This document shows positions 17,564-25,726 of a DNA stretch of 64,000 bases, piece by piece. The stretch is from Sunxiuqinia sp965230765 (GTDB lineage Bacteria > Bacteroidota > Bacteroidia > Bacteroidales > Prolixibacteraceae). Under the pieces are notes generated by a model. The model saw nothing but the letters and a program-made list of their open reading frames with translations. It ran no database searches and was not told the origin of the DNA. Where the stretch lies: assembly GCA_965230765.1 (NCBI GenBank), contig CBDDLR010000002.1:1105701-1169700 (forward strand). Reading direction: 5' to 3'. Position numbers and translations under genes: made by a program. Positions within the stretch are counted from its first letter, which is position 1. The number at the start of each line of letters is the position of its first letter.

Positions 17564-18445
17564 ATGAATAAATTGAAGAAACCGGCAGAATCCGTTGTCC
17601 AAGAATTTGATAGAAAGATTAGGGAAACGATGAGAGGTTATGAAGTTCCTGCCGGTTCTGACAAAAAAGAAATTCTTGAAAAGATCTTAACTAAAATTGA
17701 AGAAGGAAATACCAAAGGGCAAGAGCAGAGCAAAATATTTTTTTTAAGTCCTGTTTATCGAATCGCAATATCAACCGCAGCTTCTCTCTTGCTTCTTTTC
17801 CTTCTTCATTTTTTTATGTCTACTATAAAAATTTCCAGCAAAGATCTTATCTCCAGCTCATACACACTACCAGACAATAGCCGAATAGTACTTGATTTTG
17901 AAAGTAGTTTCTCATACCCGCGTTATTGGTGGAAGCATGAAGTTTCATTAAATGGGAATGCATATTTTGAAGTTGAAAAAGGTGAAAACTTTACAGTAAA
18001 AACAAAATACGGGAAAGTTAAAGTTTTAGGTACACGCTTTAACATTGAAGAAACCAGCGATGGGTTGTTGATTGAATGTTTTGAAGGTAAAATCAAGTTT
18101 AAAACCAAAAGGAATGAACAGCACATTGATGCCGGAAGTGCAATAGTACTAAAAGGGGAGAAAATTGAAGTAAAGAAACAAACAACTGAAGATTACCCGG
18201 ACATAGCCATGTTTAACCAACATTTTTCACAGGTAAATATTAAAGTTGTAGCAGAAGAAATTGAGTATTTTTTTAACATTAAAATAGAACTGAAAGACAC
18301 AACCTTGCAAAAGCATTTTTCTGGTCATATCTATGCATCAGATTGCAAAGAAGCGCTTAAAATGCTTTGCGAACCGCTTGCTTTGAAATATAGTTTTGAT
18401 GAAACAAGCGAACAATTTATTATTGAGGAAAACCAAAACCCATAG
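17564..18445 (+). CDS. FecR-type anti-sigma factor
   Basis: This 293-residue protein has a cytoplasmic N-terminus, one membrane segment (YRIAISTAASLLLLFLLHFF, about residues 66-85), and a periplasmic FecR domain with LPDNSRIVLDFESSFSYP, VSLNGNAYFEV and VKVLGTRFNIE. A C-terminal DUF4974-like part follows (FSGHIYASDCKEALKMLCEP). The ATG at 17564 is preferred over 17513, which adds a basic leader. It should sequester the upstream sigma factor. No receptor gene follows; the next feature is a bidirectional terminator and the convergent rnf operon. Confidence 0.88.
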   Translation: MNKLKKPAESVVQEFDRKIRETMRGYEVPAGSDKKEILEKILTKIEEGNTKGQEQSKIFFLSPVYRIAISTAASLLLLFLLHFFMSTIKISSKDLISSSYTLPDNSRIVLDFESSFSYPRYWWKHEVSLNGNAYFEVEKGENFTVKTKYGKVKVLGTRFNIEETSDGLLIECFEGKIKFKTKRNEQHIDAGSAIVLKGEKIEVKKQTTEDYPDIAMFNQHFSQVNIKVVAEEIEYFFNIKIELKDTTLQKHFSGHIYASDCKEALKMLCEPLALKYSFDETSEQFIIEENQNP

Positions 18446-18528
18446 ATATTTGACAGAGAAGAGTTCGATTAGTTTTGTATTACCAAAATCCAGTTAAATC
18501 TGGAAAGTCAATCCATCACGAGTGCGTA

Positions 18529-18562
18529 TAAAAAAAGCTTCCCTAACTGGGAAGCTTTTTTG
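18529..18562. terminator. Bidirectional terminator between fecR and rnfA
   Basis: AAAAAAGCTTCCC (18531-18543) pairs perfectly with GGGAAGCTTTTTT (18549-18561) around a five-base loop. The A and T tracts make it a functional intrinsic terminator in both directions, serving the convergent fecR and rnf transcripts. Confidence 0.9.
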
Positions 18563-18579
18563 CAATATATTGTTCGAAA

Positions 18580-19152
18580 CTATACTAATCCGGAGAATCC
18601 CATAAAGGCCATTGCCAAGATACCGGCAACAATCAATGCAATTGGTGTTCCTTTTAATCCTTTAGGTACCTCAACCAGGTCTAAGTGTTCGCGCAAACCA
18701 GCAAACAGCACTAAAGCCAGGCCAAAACCAATCGCATTAGCAATTGCATAAACCACACCCTCTAACAAGCTGTACTCCTTTTGAATGGTTAAGATGGCTA
18801 CACCCAATATAGCACAGTTAGTTGTAATCAATGGAAGAAATACTCCCAACGCCTGATAAAGTGCAGGACTGACTTTTTTCAATATAATTTCAACCAACTG
18901 AACCAGCGAAGCAATTACCAGAATAAAAAAGATGGTTTGCAAAAATCCTAACCCATAAGGGTTCAGAATAAACATCTGAATAAGGTAAGTCACGATGGTT
19001 GCAATGACCATCACAAAAGTAACGGCTCCTGTCATCCCAACTGCGGTAGATATTTTTTTGGAAACACCAAGAAATGGACAAATACCCAAAAATTGGTTCA
19101 GTACAATGTTGTTAACAAATATGGCGGCTATTATAATTACAAAATATTCCAT
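18580..19152 (-). CDS. rnfA: Rnf complex subunit RnfA
   Basis: This 190-residue integral membrane subunit of the Rnf ferredoxin:NAD oxidoreductase shows about six membrane helices. The family segments NNIVLNQFLGICPFLGVSK and TNCAILGVA each bear a membrane cysteine, which in Rnf/Nqr complexes binds an intramembrane iron centre between RnfA and RnfE. It is the last gene of the operon, 10 bp after rnfE. Rnf couples electron transfer between reduced ferredoxin and NAD to Na+ or H+ transport. Confidence 0.95.
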   Translation of the reverse strand: MEYFVIIIAAIFVNNIVLNQFLGICPFLGVSKKISTAVGMTGAVTFVMVIATIVTYLIQMFILNPYGLGFLQTIFFILVIASLVQLVEIILKKVSPALYQALGVFLPLITTNCAILGVAILTIQKEYSLLEGVVYAIANAIGFGLALVLFAGLREHLDLVEVPKGLKGTPIALIVAGILAMAFMGFSGLV

Positions 19153-19162
19153 AGTAATTCGT

Positions 19163-19747
19163 TTAAGCTTTGTTCATTCGGTTAATTAACACAATTAGGT
19201 AGCCTAGCACTATAAAGGCACCTGGGGGCAATACAAACAACAACATGCCATAATCTTCCGGGAATATCACCATATCGAATATTTTACCAGCGCCTAGAAA
19301 CTCCCTTGCAGCTCCCAGCAATGTAAGAGCAAAAGAGAAACCCAGTCCCATACCAGCACCATCTATTAACGATGAAATTAGATTATTTTTTGATGCAAAA
19401 GCTTCAGCACGTCCAAGCACAAGACAGTTTACCACAATCAATGGAATAAACAAGCCCAGGCTTTTAAACAGGGATGGCAGATAAGCCTGCATGGTTAATT
19501 CAACAACGGTAACAAATGCAGCAATAATTACAATAAAACTCGGAATACGCACCTTACTTGGAATCTGGCTTTTTATTAATGAAACTACCAGGTTCGACAT
19601 CACCAACACAAAGGTTGTAGCTAAGCCCATCCCTAGACCATTAATAGCTGATGTAGTAACCCCCAACGTGGGGCACAAACCTAACAACAGCACAAATACA
19701 GGGTTTTCCTTTACAAATCCTTTTGAAAAATTAGCCCATTGTTTCAT
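19163..19747 (-). CDS. rnfE: Rnf complex subunit RnfE
   Basis: This 194-residue membrane subunit is a paralogue of RnfA. It has the start PVFVLLLGLCPTLGVTTSAI and the conserved VNCLVLGRAEAFA. The paired cysteines (LGLCP, VNC) match the positions that share the intramembrane iron cluster with RnfA. Its ATG overlaps the rnfG stop by four bases (ATGA) and is preceded by a strong GGAGG ribosome-binding site. Such sites are uncommon in Bacteroidota and recur in this operon. Confidence 0.95.
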   Translation of the reverse strand: MKQWANFSKGFVKENPVFVLLLGLCPTLGVTTSAINGLGMGLATTFVLVMSNLVVSLIKSQIPSKVRIPSFIVIIAAFVTVVELTMQAYLPSLFKSLGLFIPLIVVNCLVLGRAEAFASKNNLISSLIDGAGMGLGFSFALTLLGAAREFLGAGKIFDMVIFPEDYGMLLFVLPPGAFIVLGYLIVLINRMNKA

Positions 19748-20385
19748 GATTCGCCTCCTTCCATTTTTTCGCTTTTCATTGCAGAAGCACCATCCATATG
19801 CTGCTTCGCTTCTTTGTAAGTGTTATAAGCTCGGTTGATCGCCTCAAGAAAAGCCCTTGAAGTAATTGTTGAAGCAGTGATAGCATCAACTTCTCCGCCA
19901 TCTTTAGTAACCTGAAGATTTGAATTCTCAGGGCTTTTGCCAATAATATTTTGAGTAGGTTTTTCTTTATTGTTGAACCAGGTATCCATTTTTGAGCCAA
20001 GTCCCGGAGTTTCTTTATGTTCCAGTACCTCGTAGCCGGAAATCGTTCCATCGGCAGCAATACCAGCCATTACAGTAATTAAACCGCTAAAGCCATTCTT
20101 TGTATAAGTTTTTATTGCAATTCCAACCAACTTTTGATCAGCATCATAAGCCGGGAAAAACTCCAGGCTGTCTGCACCATCTACAGGAAGTGATTTCCAT
20201 GATTCGCCCAGTGTTTCAAAGGGTGGCAATACGCTCTCAATAGCACTTTTCTGTGCCATATCCTTCGCCAGTTGGATATCTGCTTTAGTTACGTCGTGTA
20301 CAAAACCCAAAACCGTTGCTGCAACTAGCGTAACCACAGTCAGGGTTAAAACCATATTCAGAAATGAAGATTCTTTTTGAGCCAT
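19744..20385 (-). CDS. rnfG: Rnf complex subunit RnfG (covalent FMN)
   Basis: This 213-residue subunit has one N-terminal membrane helix (MVLTLTVVTLVAATVLGFVH) and a periplasmic FMN-binding domain. The motif VDAITASTITSRAF corresponds to the site where FMN is attached covalently to threonine. HKETPGLGSKMDTWFN is also characteristic. It overlaps rnfD by one base upstream and rnfE by four downstream, and a GGAGG site precedes its start. The C-terminal tail (KEAKQHMDGASAMKSEKMEG) is hydrophilic and variable. Confidence 0.93.
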   Translation of the reverse strand: MAQKESSFLNMVLTLTVVTLVAATVLGFVHDVTKADIQLAKDMAQKSAIESVLPPFETLGESWKSLPVDGADSLEFFPAYDADQKLVGIAIKTYTKNGFSGLITVMAGIAADGTISGYEVLEHKETPGLGSKMDTWFNNKEKPTQNIIGKSPENSNLQVTKDGGEVDAITASTITSRAFLEAINRAYNTYKEAKQHMDGASAMKSEKMEGGES

Positions 20386-21365
20386 TAGTTATTCCCTCCA
20401 AATCGTTTAGGTTTTATATATGCATTAAATAATGGAGTAAAACCATTCATAATCAGTATTGCAAAAGAGATTCCCTCTGGGTATGCTCCAAAGTTCCGAA
20501 TTAATACTGTGATGACCCCAATTCCTGCTGCATAGTAAAATTGACCTTTATGGGTCATTGGTGAAGTTACCATATCAGTAGCCATAAAAATAGCACCCAG
20601 CATTGCCCCACCAGTTAGCAGGTGAAAAACAGGTTCAATGTATTTTTCTGGATTGACTAACCAAAGTCCACCCTGGAAAAGGAATATGGTTCCAAGAACA
20701 AACACCGGGATGTGCCAGGTAATCACCTTTTTCCATAGCATGTACCCAAATCCCAGTAGAAGAAATACAGCTGATATTTCGCCCAATGAACCAGACATGT
20801 TTCCAAAAAACAAATCCATATTTGTTGGTAGCTCAGGCATTAAATCTACGATTGGGTTTCCATTCTTCACCCCTTCTTTTAACAATGCTAAGGGTGTTGC
20901 AGAAGTTGTTGCATCAACCACGTGGCGTGTTGCAGGCCATAAAGTCATGTCAACCGGAAAAGAAATCAACAGGAATACACGTCCCACCAAAGCAGGGTTG
21001 AACGGATTGTTCCCGAGCCCACCGAATGACAATTTCCCACCCCCAATGGCAACCAGTGCTCCTGCAACAATCATCCATGTTGGCAAAGATGCAGGTACAT
21101 TAAATGCAAGCAAAATACCTGTCAGTGCAGCTGAACCATCGGTAATCTTTGGAATTTCTTTTAAAATGAATTTTTGGATGAGGTATTCAAAAGCCATGCA
21201 CGCCGCAACTGCAATGAGCGTAACACGAACAGCCTCCAGCCCAAACATAAAAACCGACCACACCAAGGCCGGAACAAGGGCAAATATAACCCTGTACATT
21301 ATTTTATTCACCGAATCGCTGGTATGCACATGCGGTGAAGGGGAAATGGTTAGAAGTTTACTCAT
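20385..21365 (-). CDS. rnfD: Rnf complex subunit RnfD (covalent FMN)
   Basis: This 326-residue membrane subunit has about eight helices. It begins LTISPSPHVHTSDSVNKIMY, the family signature, and carries DATTSATPLALLK, where the TSAT threonine is the expected covalent FMN site. Also present are GGLGNNPFNPALVGRVFLL and FMATDMVTSPMTHKGQ. It lies between rnfC and rnfG in the canonical BCDGE order. The 98 bp separating it from rnfC contain a tandem repeat and partial inverted copy, the only sizeable gap in the operon. Confidence 0.95.
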   Translation of the reverse strand: MSKLLTISPSPHVHTSDSVNKIMYRVIFALVPALVWSVFMFGLEAVRVTLIAVAACMAFEYLIQKFILKEIPKITDGSAALTGILLAFNVPASLPTWMIVAGALVAIGGGKLSFGGLGNNPFNPALVGRVFLLISFPVDMTLWPATRHVVDATTSATPLALLKEGVKNGNPIVDLMPELPTNMDLFFGNMSGSLGEISAVFLLLGFGYMLWKKVITWHIPVFVLGTIFLFQGGLWLVNPEKYIEPVFHLLTGGAMLGAIFMATDMVTSPMTHKGQFYYAAGIGVITVLIRNFGAYPEGISFAILIMNGFTPLFNAYIKPKRFGGNN

Positions 21366-21392
21366 TTTATAAAATATCTTTTAATATTTTGG

Positions 21393-21461
21393 TTGGAAGC
21401 TGGAAATTGGAAGCTGGAAAATATTTTGATTCGTCAAGCTTCTGACTCCCCTCTTCCAGCT
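21393..21461. repeat. Tandem 14-bp repeat with inverted partial copy between rnfC and rnfD
   Basis: TTGGAAGCTGGAAA occurs twice in tandem (21393-21406 and 21407-21420), and TTCCAGCT about 35 bases further on can pair with either unit. In the transcript this could form a hairpin between the rnfC stop and the rnfD start, possibly tuning processing or partial termination. Confidence 0.6.
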
Positions 21462-21463
21462 TT

Positions 21464-22795
21464 TTATTTCTTTCTGGAACGCATTATTTGCCCAACTTTG
21501 CCTTTCCCAAGTCGTATATAGTCAAGCAATGGCCTGTCAGCAGGACAAGTATAACTGCATGAACCACACTCGATGCAATCCATTATATGGTTGTGTTCAG
21601 CTTTTTCCCAAATCTGTTTATCAGATACTGTCATCAGGAAATAAGGTTCCAATCCCATTGGGCAAACACTCACACAACGTGAGCATCGAATACAGTTCTG
21701 TAACTTCTCACGTGAGGCTTCTTTTTCAGGCATAATTAAAACACCCGATGTACCCTTAGTTACAGGCACTTCCATGGTAGCAACGGCTTTTCCCATCATC
21801 GGGCCACCGCTAATTATCTTCCCGGTATCTTCCGGTAAACCTCCTGCAGCTTCAACAAGATTTTTTACGGGTGTTCCAACACGAACCATAAAGTTTGATG
21901 GTTTCTCAACCGATTTTCCGGTAAGTGTTACCACCCGTTCAACCAAGGGTTTATTCTTTTGAACCGCTTCATAAACAGCCAATGCTGTTCCAACATTGCT
22001 TACCACTGCCCCAACAGATATTGGTAATGCGCCGGATGCAACTTCTCGGCCTGTTACTGCCTTAATAAGTTGTTTCTCCCCTCCTTGAGGATACTTAACT
22101 TTCAATGGGACTACAGATATCTTTTCATCCCCTGTTACTAACTGGGACAAATGCTGTATTGCGTCTTTTTTATTGTTTTCAATTCCAACATAAGCTTGAT
22201 CAACCTTCAGGGCAGTCATCAACAATTTCACGCCGACCAATATTTCATCGGCTTTTTCAAGCATTACCCTATGATCTGAAGTTAAATATGGTTCACACTC
22301 AACGCCATTAATGATAAGCATTTCAGCCGTTAACCCCTGTGGTGGAATTAATTTTACATGTGTTGGGAAAGTTGCGCCCCCAAGCCCCACGATACCGGCA
22401 TCGTTAATTTTGTCAATAATTTTTTTGCTATCCGCTTCAAATTCTGTTTTTAACTCAGGACTTAAATCAATTCCTTCTTCCCACTCATCACCCTCAACAG
22501 CAATAAAAATCCCTTGCTTTGGATAACCAGAGCTGTCTGGCGACAAATCTACTTTGGTTACTTTCCCGGATACAGATGAATGAATGTTGGCTGAAACAAA
22601 ACCTCCAGACTTTGCAATCAGTTGTCCTGCTTTTACAGAATCGCCTTTTTTAACCAGGGCTTGTGCTGGTGCTCCAATATGTTGGGCTACTGGGATAAAA
22701 ACACGTTCAGGTAATTCCAGCGTTTCAATTGCCTTATCAGCTGAAAGCTTATTTTCTGGTGGATGAACCCCTCCAAGTTTAAACGTTTTTAACAC
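21464..22795 (-). CDS. rnfC: Rnf complex subunit RnfC
   Basis: This 443-residue subunit binds NADH/FMN and two 4Fe-4S clusters. It has KLGGVHPPENK at the N-terminus, the glycine-rich NAD-binding IVGLGGATFPTHVKL, and two C-terminal cluster motifs, CIRCSRCVSVCP and CIECGSCSYTCP. The start is a GTG at 22795, supported by an AAAGGAGG ribosome-binding site a few bases upstream and by family alignment. It follows rnfB by 12 bp. RnfC is the peripheral entry/exit module exchanging electrons with NAD. Confidence 0.95.
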   Translation of the reverse strand: MLKTFKLGGVHPPENKLSADKAIETLELPERVFIPVAQHIGAPAQALVKKGDSVKAGQLIAKSGGFVSANIHSSVSGKVTKVDLSPDSSGYPKQGIFIAVEGDEWEEGIDLSPELKTEFEADSKKIIDKINDAGIVGLGGATFPTHVKLIPPQGLTAEMLIINGVECEPYLTSDHRVMLEKADEILVGVKLLMTALKVDQAYVGIENNKKDAIQHLSQLVTGDEKISVVPLKVKYPQGGEKQLIKAVTGREVASGALPISVGAVVSNVGTALAVYEAVQKNKPLVERVVTLTGKSVEKPSNFMVRVGTPVKNLVEAAGGLPEDTGKIISGGPMMGKAVATMEVPVTKGTSGVLIMPEKEASREKLQNCIRCSRCVSVCPMGLEPYFLMTVSDKQIWEKAEHNHIMDCIECGSCSYTCPADRPLLDYIRLGKGKVGQIMRSRKK

Positions 22796-22807
22796 GACTG
22801 GCCTCCT

Positions 22808-23734
22808 TTATTTATTAACTGAATTATCAGATTCTTTCGCTTGAGTTGCTTTAATTGTAGAAGCATCTGGCTTTACGCTTTTTGCTTTTGCTGCTTCATC
22901 AACTTTTACCTTTCGTGGTGGAAAGTTCAGTTCAACAATAGCATTCGTCGGGCATTCAACAACACATTTCCGGCACAACTTACACTTATCTGAATCAATA
23001 AATGCCAGATTGTTGTTCATGGAAATTGCATCGAATGGACAAACCTTGAAACATTTACTGCAACCGATACAGGCAACGGAGCAAGCTTTTTTCGCTATTC
23101 CACCTTTATCTTCATTTCGGCACGAAACATAAATTTTTCGGTCTTTTTTTGCTTTCTTCCGAAGCTCAATTAATCCTTTTGGACAAGCATCCACACATGC
23201 TCCACAAGCCACACACTTGTCGTCAACCACTTCCGGAAGACCAGTTTCTGGATTCATGTGAATGGCATCGAAATCGCATGCTGCAACACAGTCTCCATGA
23301 CTTAAACAGCCGTATTGGCAACCGGTATCGCCACTGTACAACGAAGAAGCTACGGCACAGGATGATGCACCATCAAACTGATTGGTTTTAGGACGGTGAT
23401 CGCACGAACCGTTGCACCGCACAATAGCAACACGTGGATCCTGGGCTACTGCTTCCAGTCCCAAGACACCTGCGACATCTGTCATACAATCATTACCTCC
23501 CACCGGGCAGAACAATGCAGTCAAGTCATTTTCTTTAACGCAAGCTTCAGCAAATGCCCGGCATCCGGCATAGCCACAGCCACCACAATTTGCTCCCGGA
23601 AGGGCACTTTCTACTTCATCGATCCTTGGATCTTCATATACTTTAAACTTCTGAGCAACAAAATAAAGGATCACTGCAGCCAGTGCCCCTATTGCGCTCA
23701 AAGCAATCATCGTGTAAACAATGGTCATACTCAT
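22808..23734 (-). CDS. rnfB: Rnf complex subunit RnfB (multi-cluster ferredoxin)
   Basis: This 308-residue subunit has one N-terminal membrane helix, then the four-cysteine Fe-S domain PGANCGGCGYAGCRAFAEAC with downstream CPVGG. Several 4Fe-4S motifs follow, including CVACGACVDACPKG, CIGCSKCFKVCPFD and CKLCRKCVVECPTN. This multi-cluster layout is the route for ferredoxin electrons. The C-terminal tail is low-complexity and charged. Its start overlaps the rseC-like stop by four bases. An in-frame ATG two codons later is an alternative start. Confidence 0.95.
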   Translation of the reverse strand: MSMTIVYTMIALSAIGALAAVILYFVAQKFKVYEDPRIDEVESALPGANCGGCGYAGCRAFAEACVKENDLTALFCPVGGNDCMTDVAGVLGLEAVAQDPRVAIVRCNGSCDHRPKTNQFDGASSCAVASSLYSGDTGCQYGCLSHGDCVAACDFDAIHMNPETGLPEVVDDKCVACGACVDACPKGLIELRKKAKKDRKIYVSCRNEDKGGIAKKACSVACIGCSKCFKVCPFDAISMNNNLAFIDSDKCKLCRKCVVECPTNAIVELNFPPRKVKVDEAAKAKSVKPDASTIKATQAKESDNSVNK

Positions 23735-24150
23735 GATTGAATCGCCTTAATTTCAAATTCAAAATGCTTTTTGAGTCTATCTCGGAATAAATAAATGGTG
23801 AAGTAATAAGGTATGGTTATACCCAAAGCCAACAAACCGCTCAACCCTTCATTTTCTGTAACAGATAATGAAACGATCAAAACAGCCATAAGCAATAAGA
23901 AAGGTAGTAGGTAGCCGTAAAATAAGGCCTTAAAACCTTGTGATGTTTTCCCGACTACAAGGACTTGCTGCCCTATGCGGAAATCACCCTCGAAATGTCT
24001 AATTTCTACTTCTTTATCCTTCATATCTGCTACCGTACAAACCCCTTTGGCATGACAAGAGGCACATGCAGATTCATTAATAATGCCTACTATTATCTTA
24101 TTGTCTGAAAGCTCCTTAATAACTCCTTTGTGTGAAATATCTTCAGGCAT
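23731..24150 (-). CDS. RseC/SoxR-reducing family membrane protein
   Basis: This 139-residue protein has a cytoplasmic N-terminal domain with the cysteine set SACASCHAKGVC, then KVGKTSQGFKALFYGYLLPF leading into two membrane helices, ending with a basic tail. This is the RseC/MucC layout. RseC-like proteins are regularly the first gene of rnf operons, and in E. coli RsxC/RseC products keep SoxR reduced. It overlaps rnfB by four bases and is the first gene of this seven-gene operon. A maturation or redox-relay role for Rnf is inferred. Confidence 0.88.
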   Translation of the reverse strand: MPEDISHKGVIKELSDNKIIVGIINESACASCHAKGVCTVADMKDKEVEIRHFEGDFRIGQQVLVVGKTSQGFKALFYGYLLPFLLLMAVLIVSLSVTENEGLSGLLALGITIPYYFTIYLFRDRLKKHFEFEIKAIQS

Positions 24151-24532
24151 TTTATTCCTAAAAAGCTTTGTTTTGCTGCAAAACTAAATATGTTTTGAAA
24201 AATCAATTGCCTAAGCACATCATTTATAGAACATCTTATCTTATTTATACTGATTACAAATAGCATTGCTTTTTTTATCAACTTCTTTCCATTGATTTCC
24301 TGAATGTTACAACCCTTTGTGACATTTATCATTGTTTCTACCCAATCATGAAGCCGCATTAAAACCAGAAATAATCGAACAAATTGATCATATTTTTTAT
24401 AAAATTGTTATTGGATGTACGGAACAGTTAATTTATGTGAAAAATCAGTTTGTTGAATAATCAAATAAGGTACTGTAACGTTACTTGCATTGTCAAATTT
24501 TGCTAATTTAGTGTCATTATAAAACCAGATAC
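24151..24532. promoter_or_regulatory. Divergent intergenic region: rnf promoter and a palindrome
   Basis: No gene is visible here. On the minus strand TAGTTTTG (24179-24186) fits the TAnnTTTG box, with TTG 17 bases further upstream (24204-24206), placing a start of transcription about 20 bases before the rseC-like gene. On the plus side the perfect 10-bp palindrome GTAACGTTAC (24475-24484) lies about 50 bases before the HD-domain gene and could be an operator. Confidence 0.4.
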
Positions 24533-25726
24533 ATGTCTATAATAGATCAAGCGAAAGCAGAGGTTGAAGGAATCTTAACGAAAATCGATCCGGAAGTATA
24601 TAAATACCACAACCTTAACCACACTTCAGAAGTTGTTGAAATAAGCAGGGAAATTGCCTCAAACTTGCAATTATCGGAAGAAGAGATAGAAATTGTATTG
24701 ATTGCAGCCTGGTTTCATGATGCTGGTTACTCGTTAAATTACACCGATCATGAAGCTCACAGCCAAAAATTAGCCCGTGAATTTCTGGAAAAGCATTCCT
24801 ATCCGGAAGAAAAAATAAAAAAGGTTGAAAACTGTATTGAAGCCACCCGGTTCCCACAAAAACCAACCGATGAACTTTCGAAAGTTTTGTGTGATGCTGA
24901 CATGGCGCATATGCGCAATAATGATTTTTTAGAAAAAAGCGAAAACCTTCGCCAGGAGATATCAGCAATTAATAAGGTCGATGTCAAGAAGAAATTCTTT
25001 TGTAAAAAAACCCTATCGTTTATGGAAGATCAAGATTATTTTACTGATTATGCAAAAAATGAATTCACCCCTGGCAAAACCCAAAACTACGAGGCAATAA
25101 AAAGCATGGCCAATACGAAAGACAACAGCAAAAAGATTATTGAAACGCAACAAAAAAAGATTGCGAAACTGGAGCAAAAGCTTGCTAAGCAGCACTCGCC
25201 CGAGCGAGGCATTGAATCCATGTTCAGGAATACCGCTAGAAGCCAGATCAACCTGAGTTCAATTGCAGATAACAAAGCAAACATCCTCATTACTGTTAAT
25301 TCAATTATTATTTCAGTTCTTGCTTCATTTGTGCAGCGTATTATTGCCCAAAATCCGAGCATGCTTGTGCCCATGTTTATCATTTTATCAACTTCACTTG
25401 TAACCATTATTTTTGCCATACTGGCAACCCGTCCAAAACTATCAAAAGGAAAATTCACGAAAGAAGACATCATGAATAAAAAAGTGAACCTGATGTTTTT
25501 TGGCAATTTTTATGGAATGAAATACGAAGAATATGAATGGGCACTAAAGGAAGTAATGAAAGATTACGACGGGCTATACAACACCATGATCAGGGATCAA
25601 TATAGCCTGGGTGTAGTGCTGGCAACAAAATACAACCGTATTCGTACTGCCTACAATACGTTCATGTTTGGATTGATCACTTTTGTCATTAGCATTATTG
25701 TTGTTCAACTTACCAATTTATTATGA
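24533..25726 (+). CDS. HD phosphohydrolase fused to Pycsar-type membrane effector domain
   Basis: This 397-residue protein has two parts. Residues 1-185 form an HD domain (NLNHTSEVV, AAWFHDAGYSLNYTDHE, LCDADMAHM), a metal phosphohydrolase fold often acting on cyclic or regulatory nucleotides. After a short coiled coil, residues about 223-397 (RGIESMFRNTARSQINLSS, then IADNKANILITVNSIIISVL) match DUF5706, the membrane module of Pycsar (PycTM) effectors, with helices near 245-265, 275-295 and 370-392. No pyrimidine cyclase gene is in the window. The stop overlaps the next gene (ATGA). Sensing or degrading a nucleotide signal is inferred. Confidence 0.8.
   Translation: MSIIDQAKAEVEGILTKIDPEVYKYHNLNHTSEVVEISREIASNLQLSEEEIEIVLIAAWFHDAGYSLNYTDHEAHSQKLAREFLEKHSYPEEKIKKVENCIEATRFPQKPTDELSKVLCDADMAHMRNNDFLEKSENLRQEISAINKVDVKKKFFCKKTLSFMEDQDYFTDYAKNEFTPGKTQNYEAIKSMANTKDNSKKIIETQQKKIAKLEQKLAKQHSPERGIESMFRNTARSQINLSSIADNKANILITVNSIIISVLASFVQRIIAQNPSMLVPMFIILSTSLVTIIFAILATRPKLSKGKFTKEDIMNKKVNLMFFGNFYGMKYEEYEWALKEVMKDYDGLYNTMIRDQYSLGVVLATKYNRIRTAYNTFMFGLITFVISIIVVQLTNLL

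Noticed and set aside
20638..21372. 244-codon open frame on the plus strand
   Set aside because: It is antisense to rnfD, has no recognisable domain, and is a shadow of a strongly conserved gene.
23149..23740. Two plus-strand open frames within rnfB
   Set aside because: They are antisense to the cysteine-rich rnfB gene and have no independent support.
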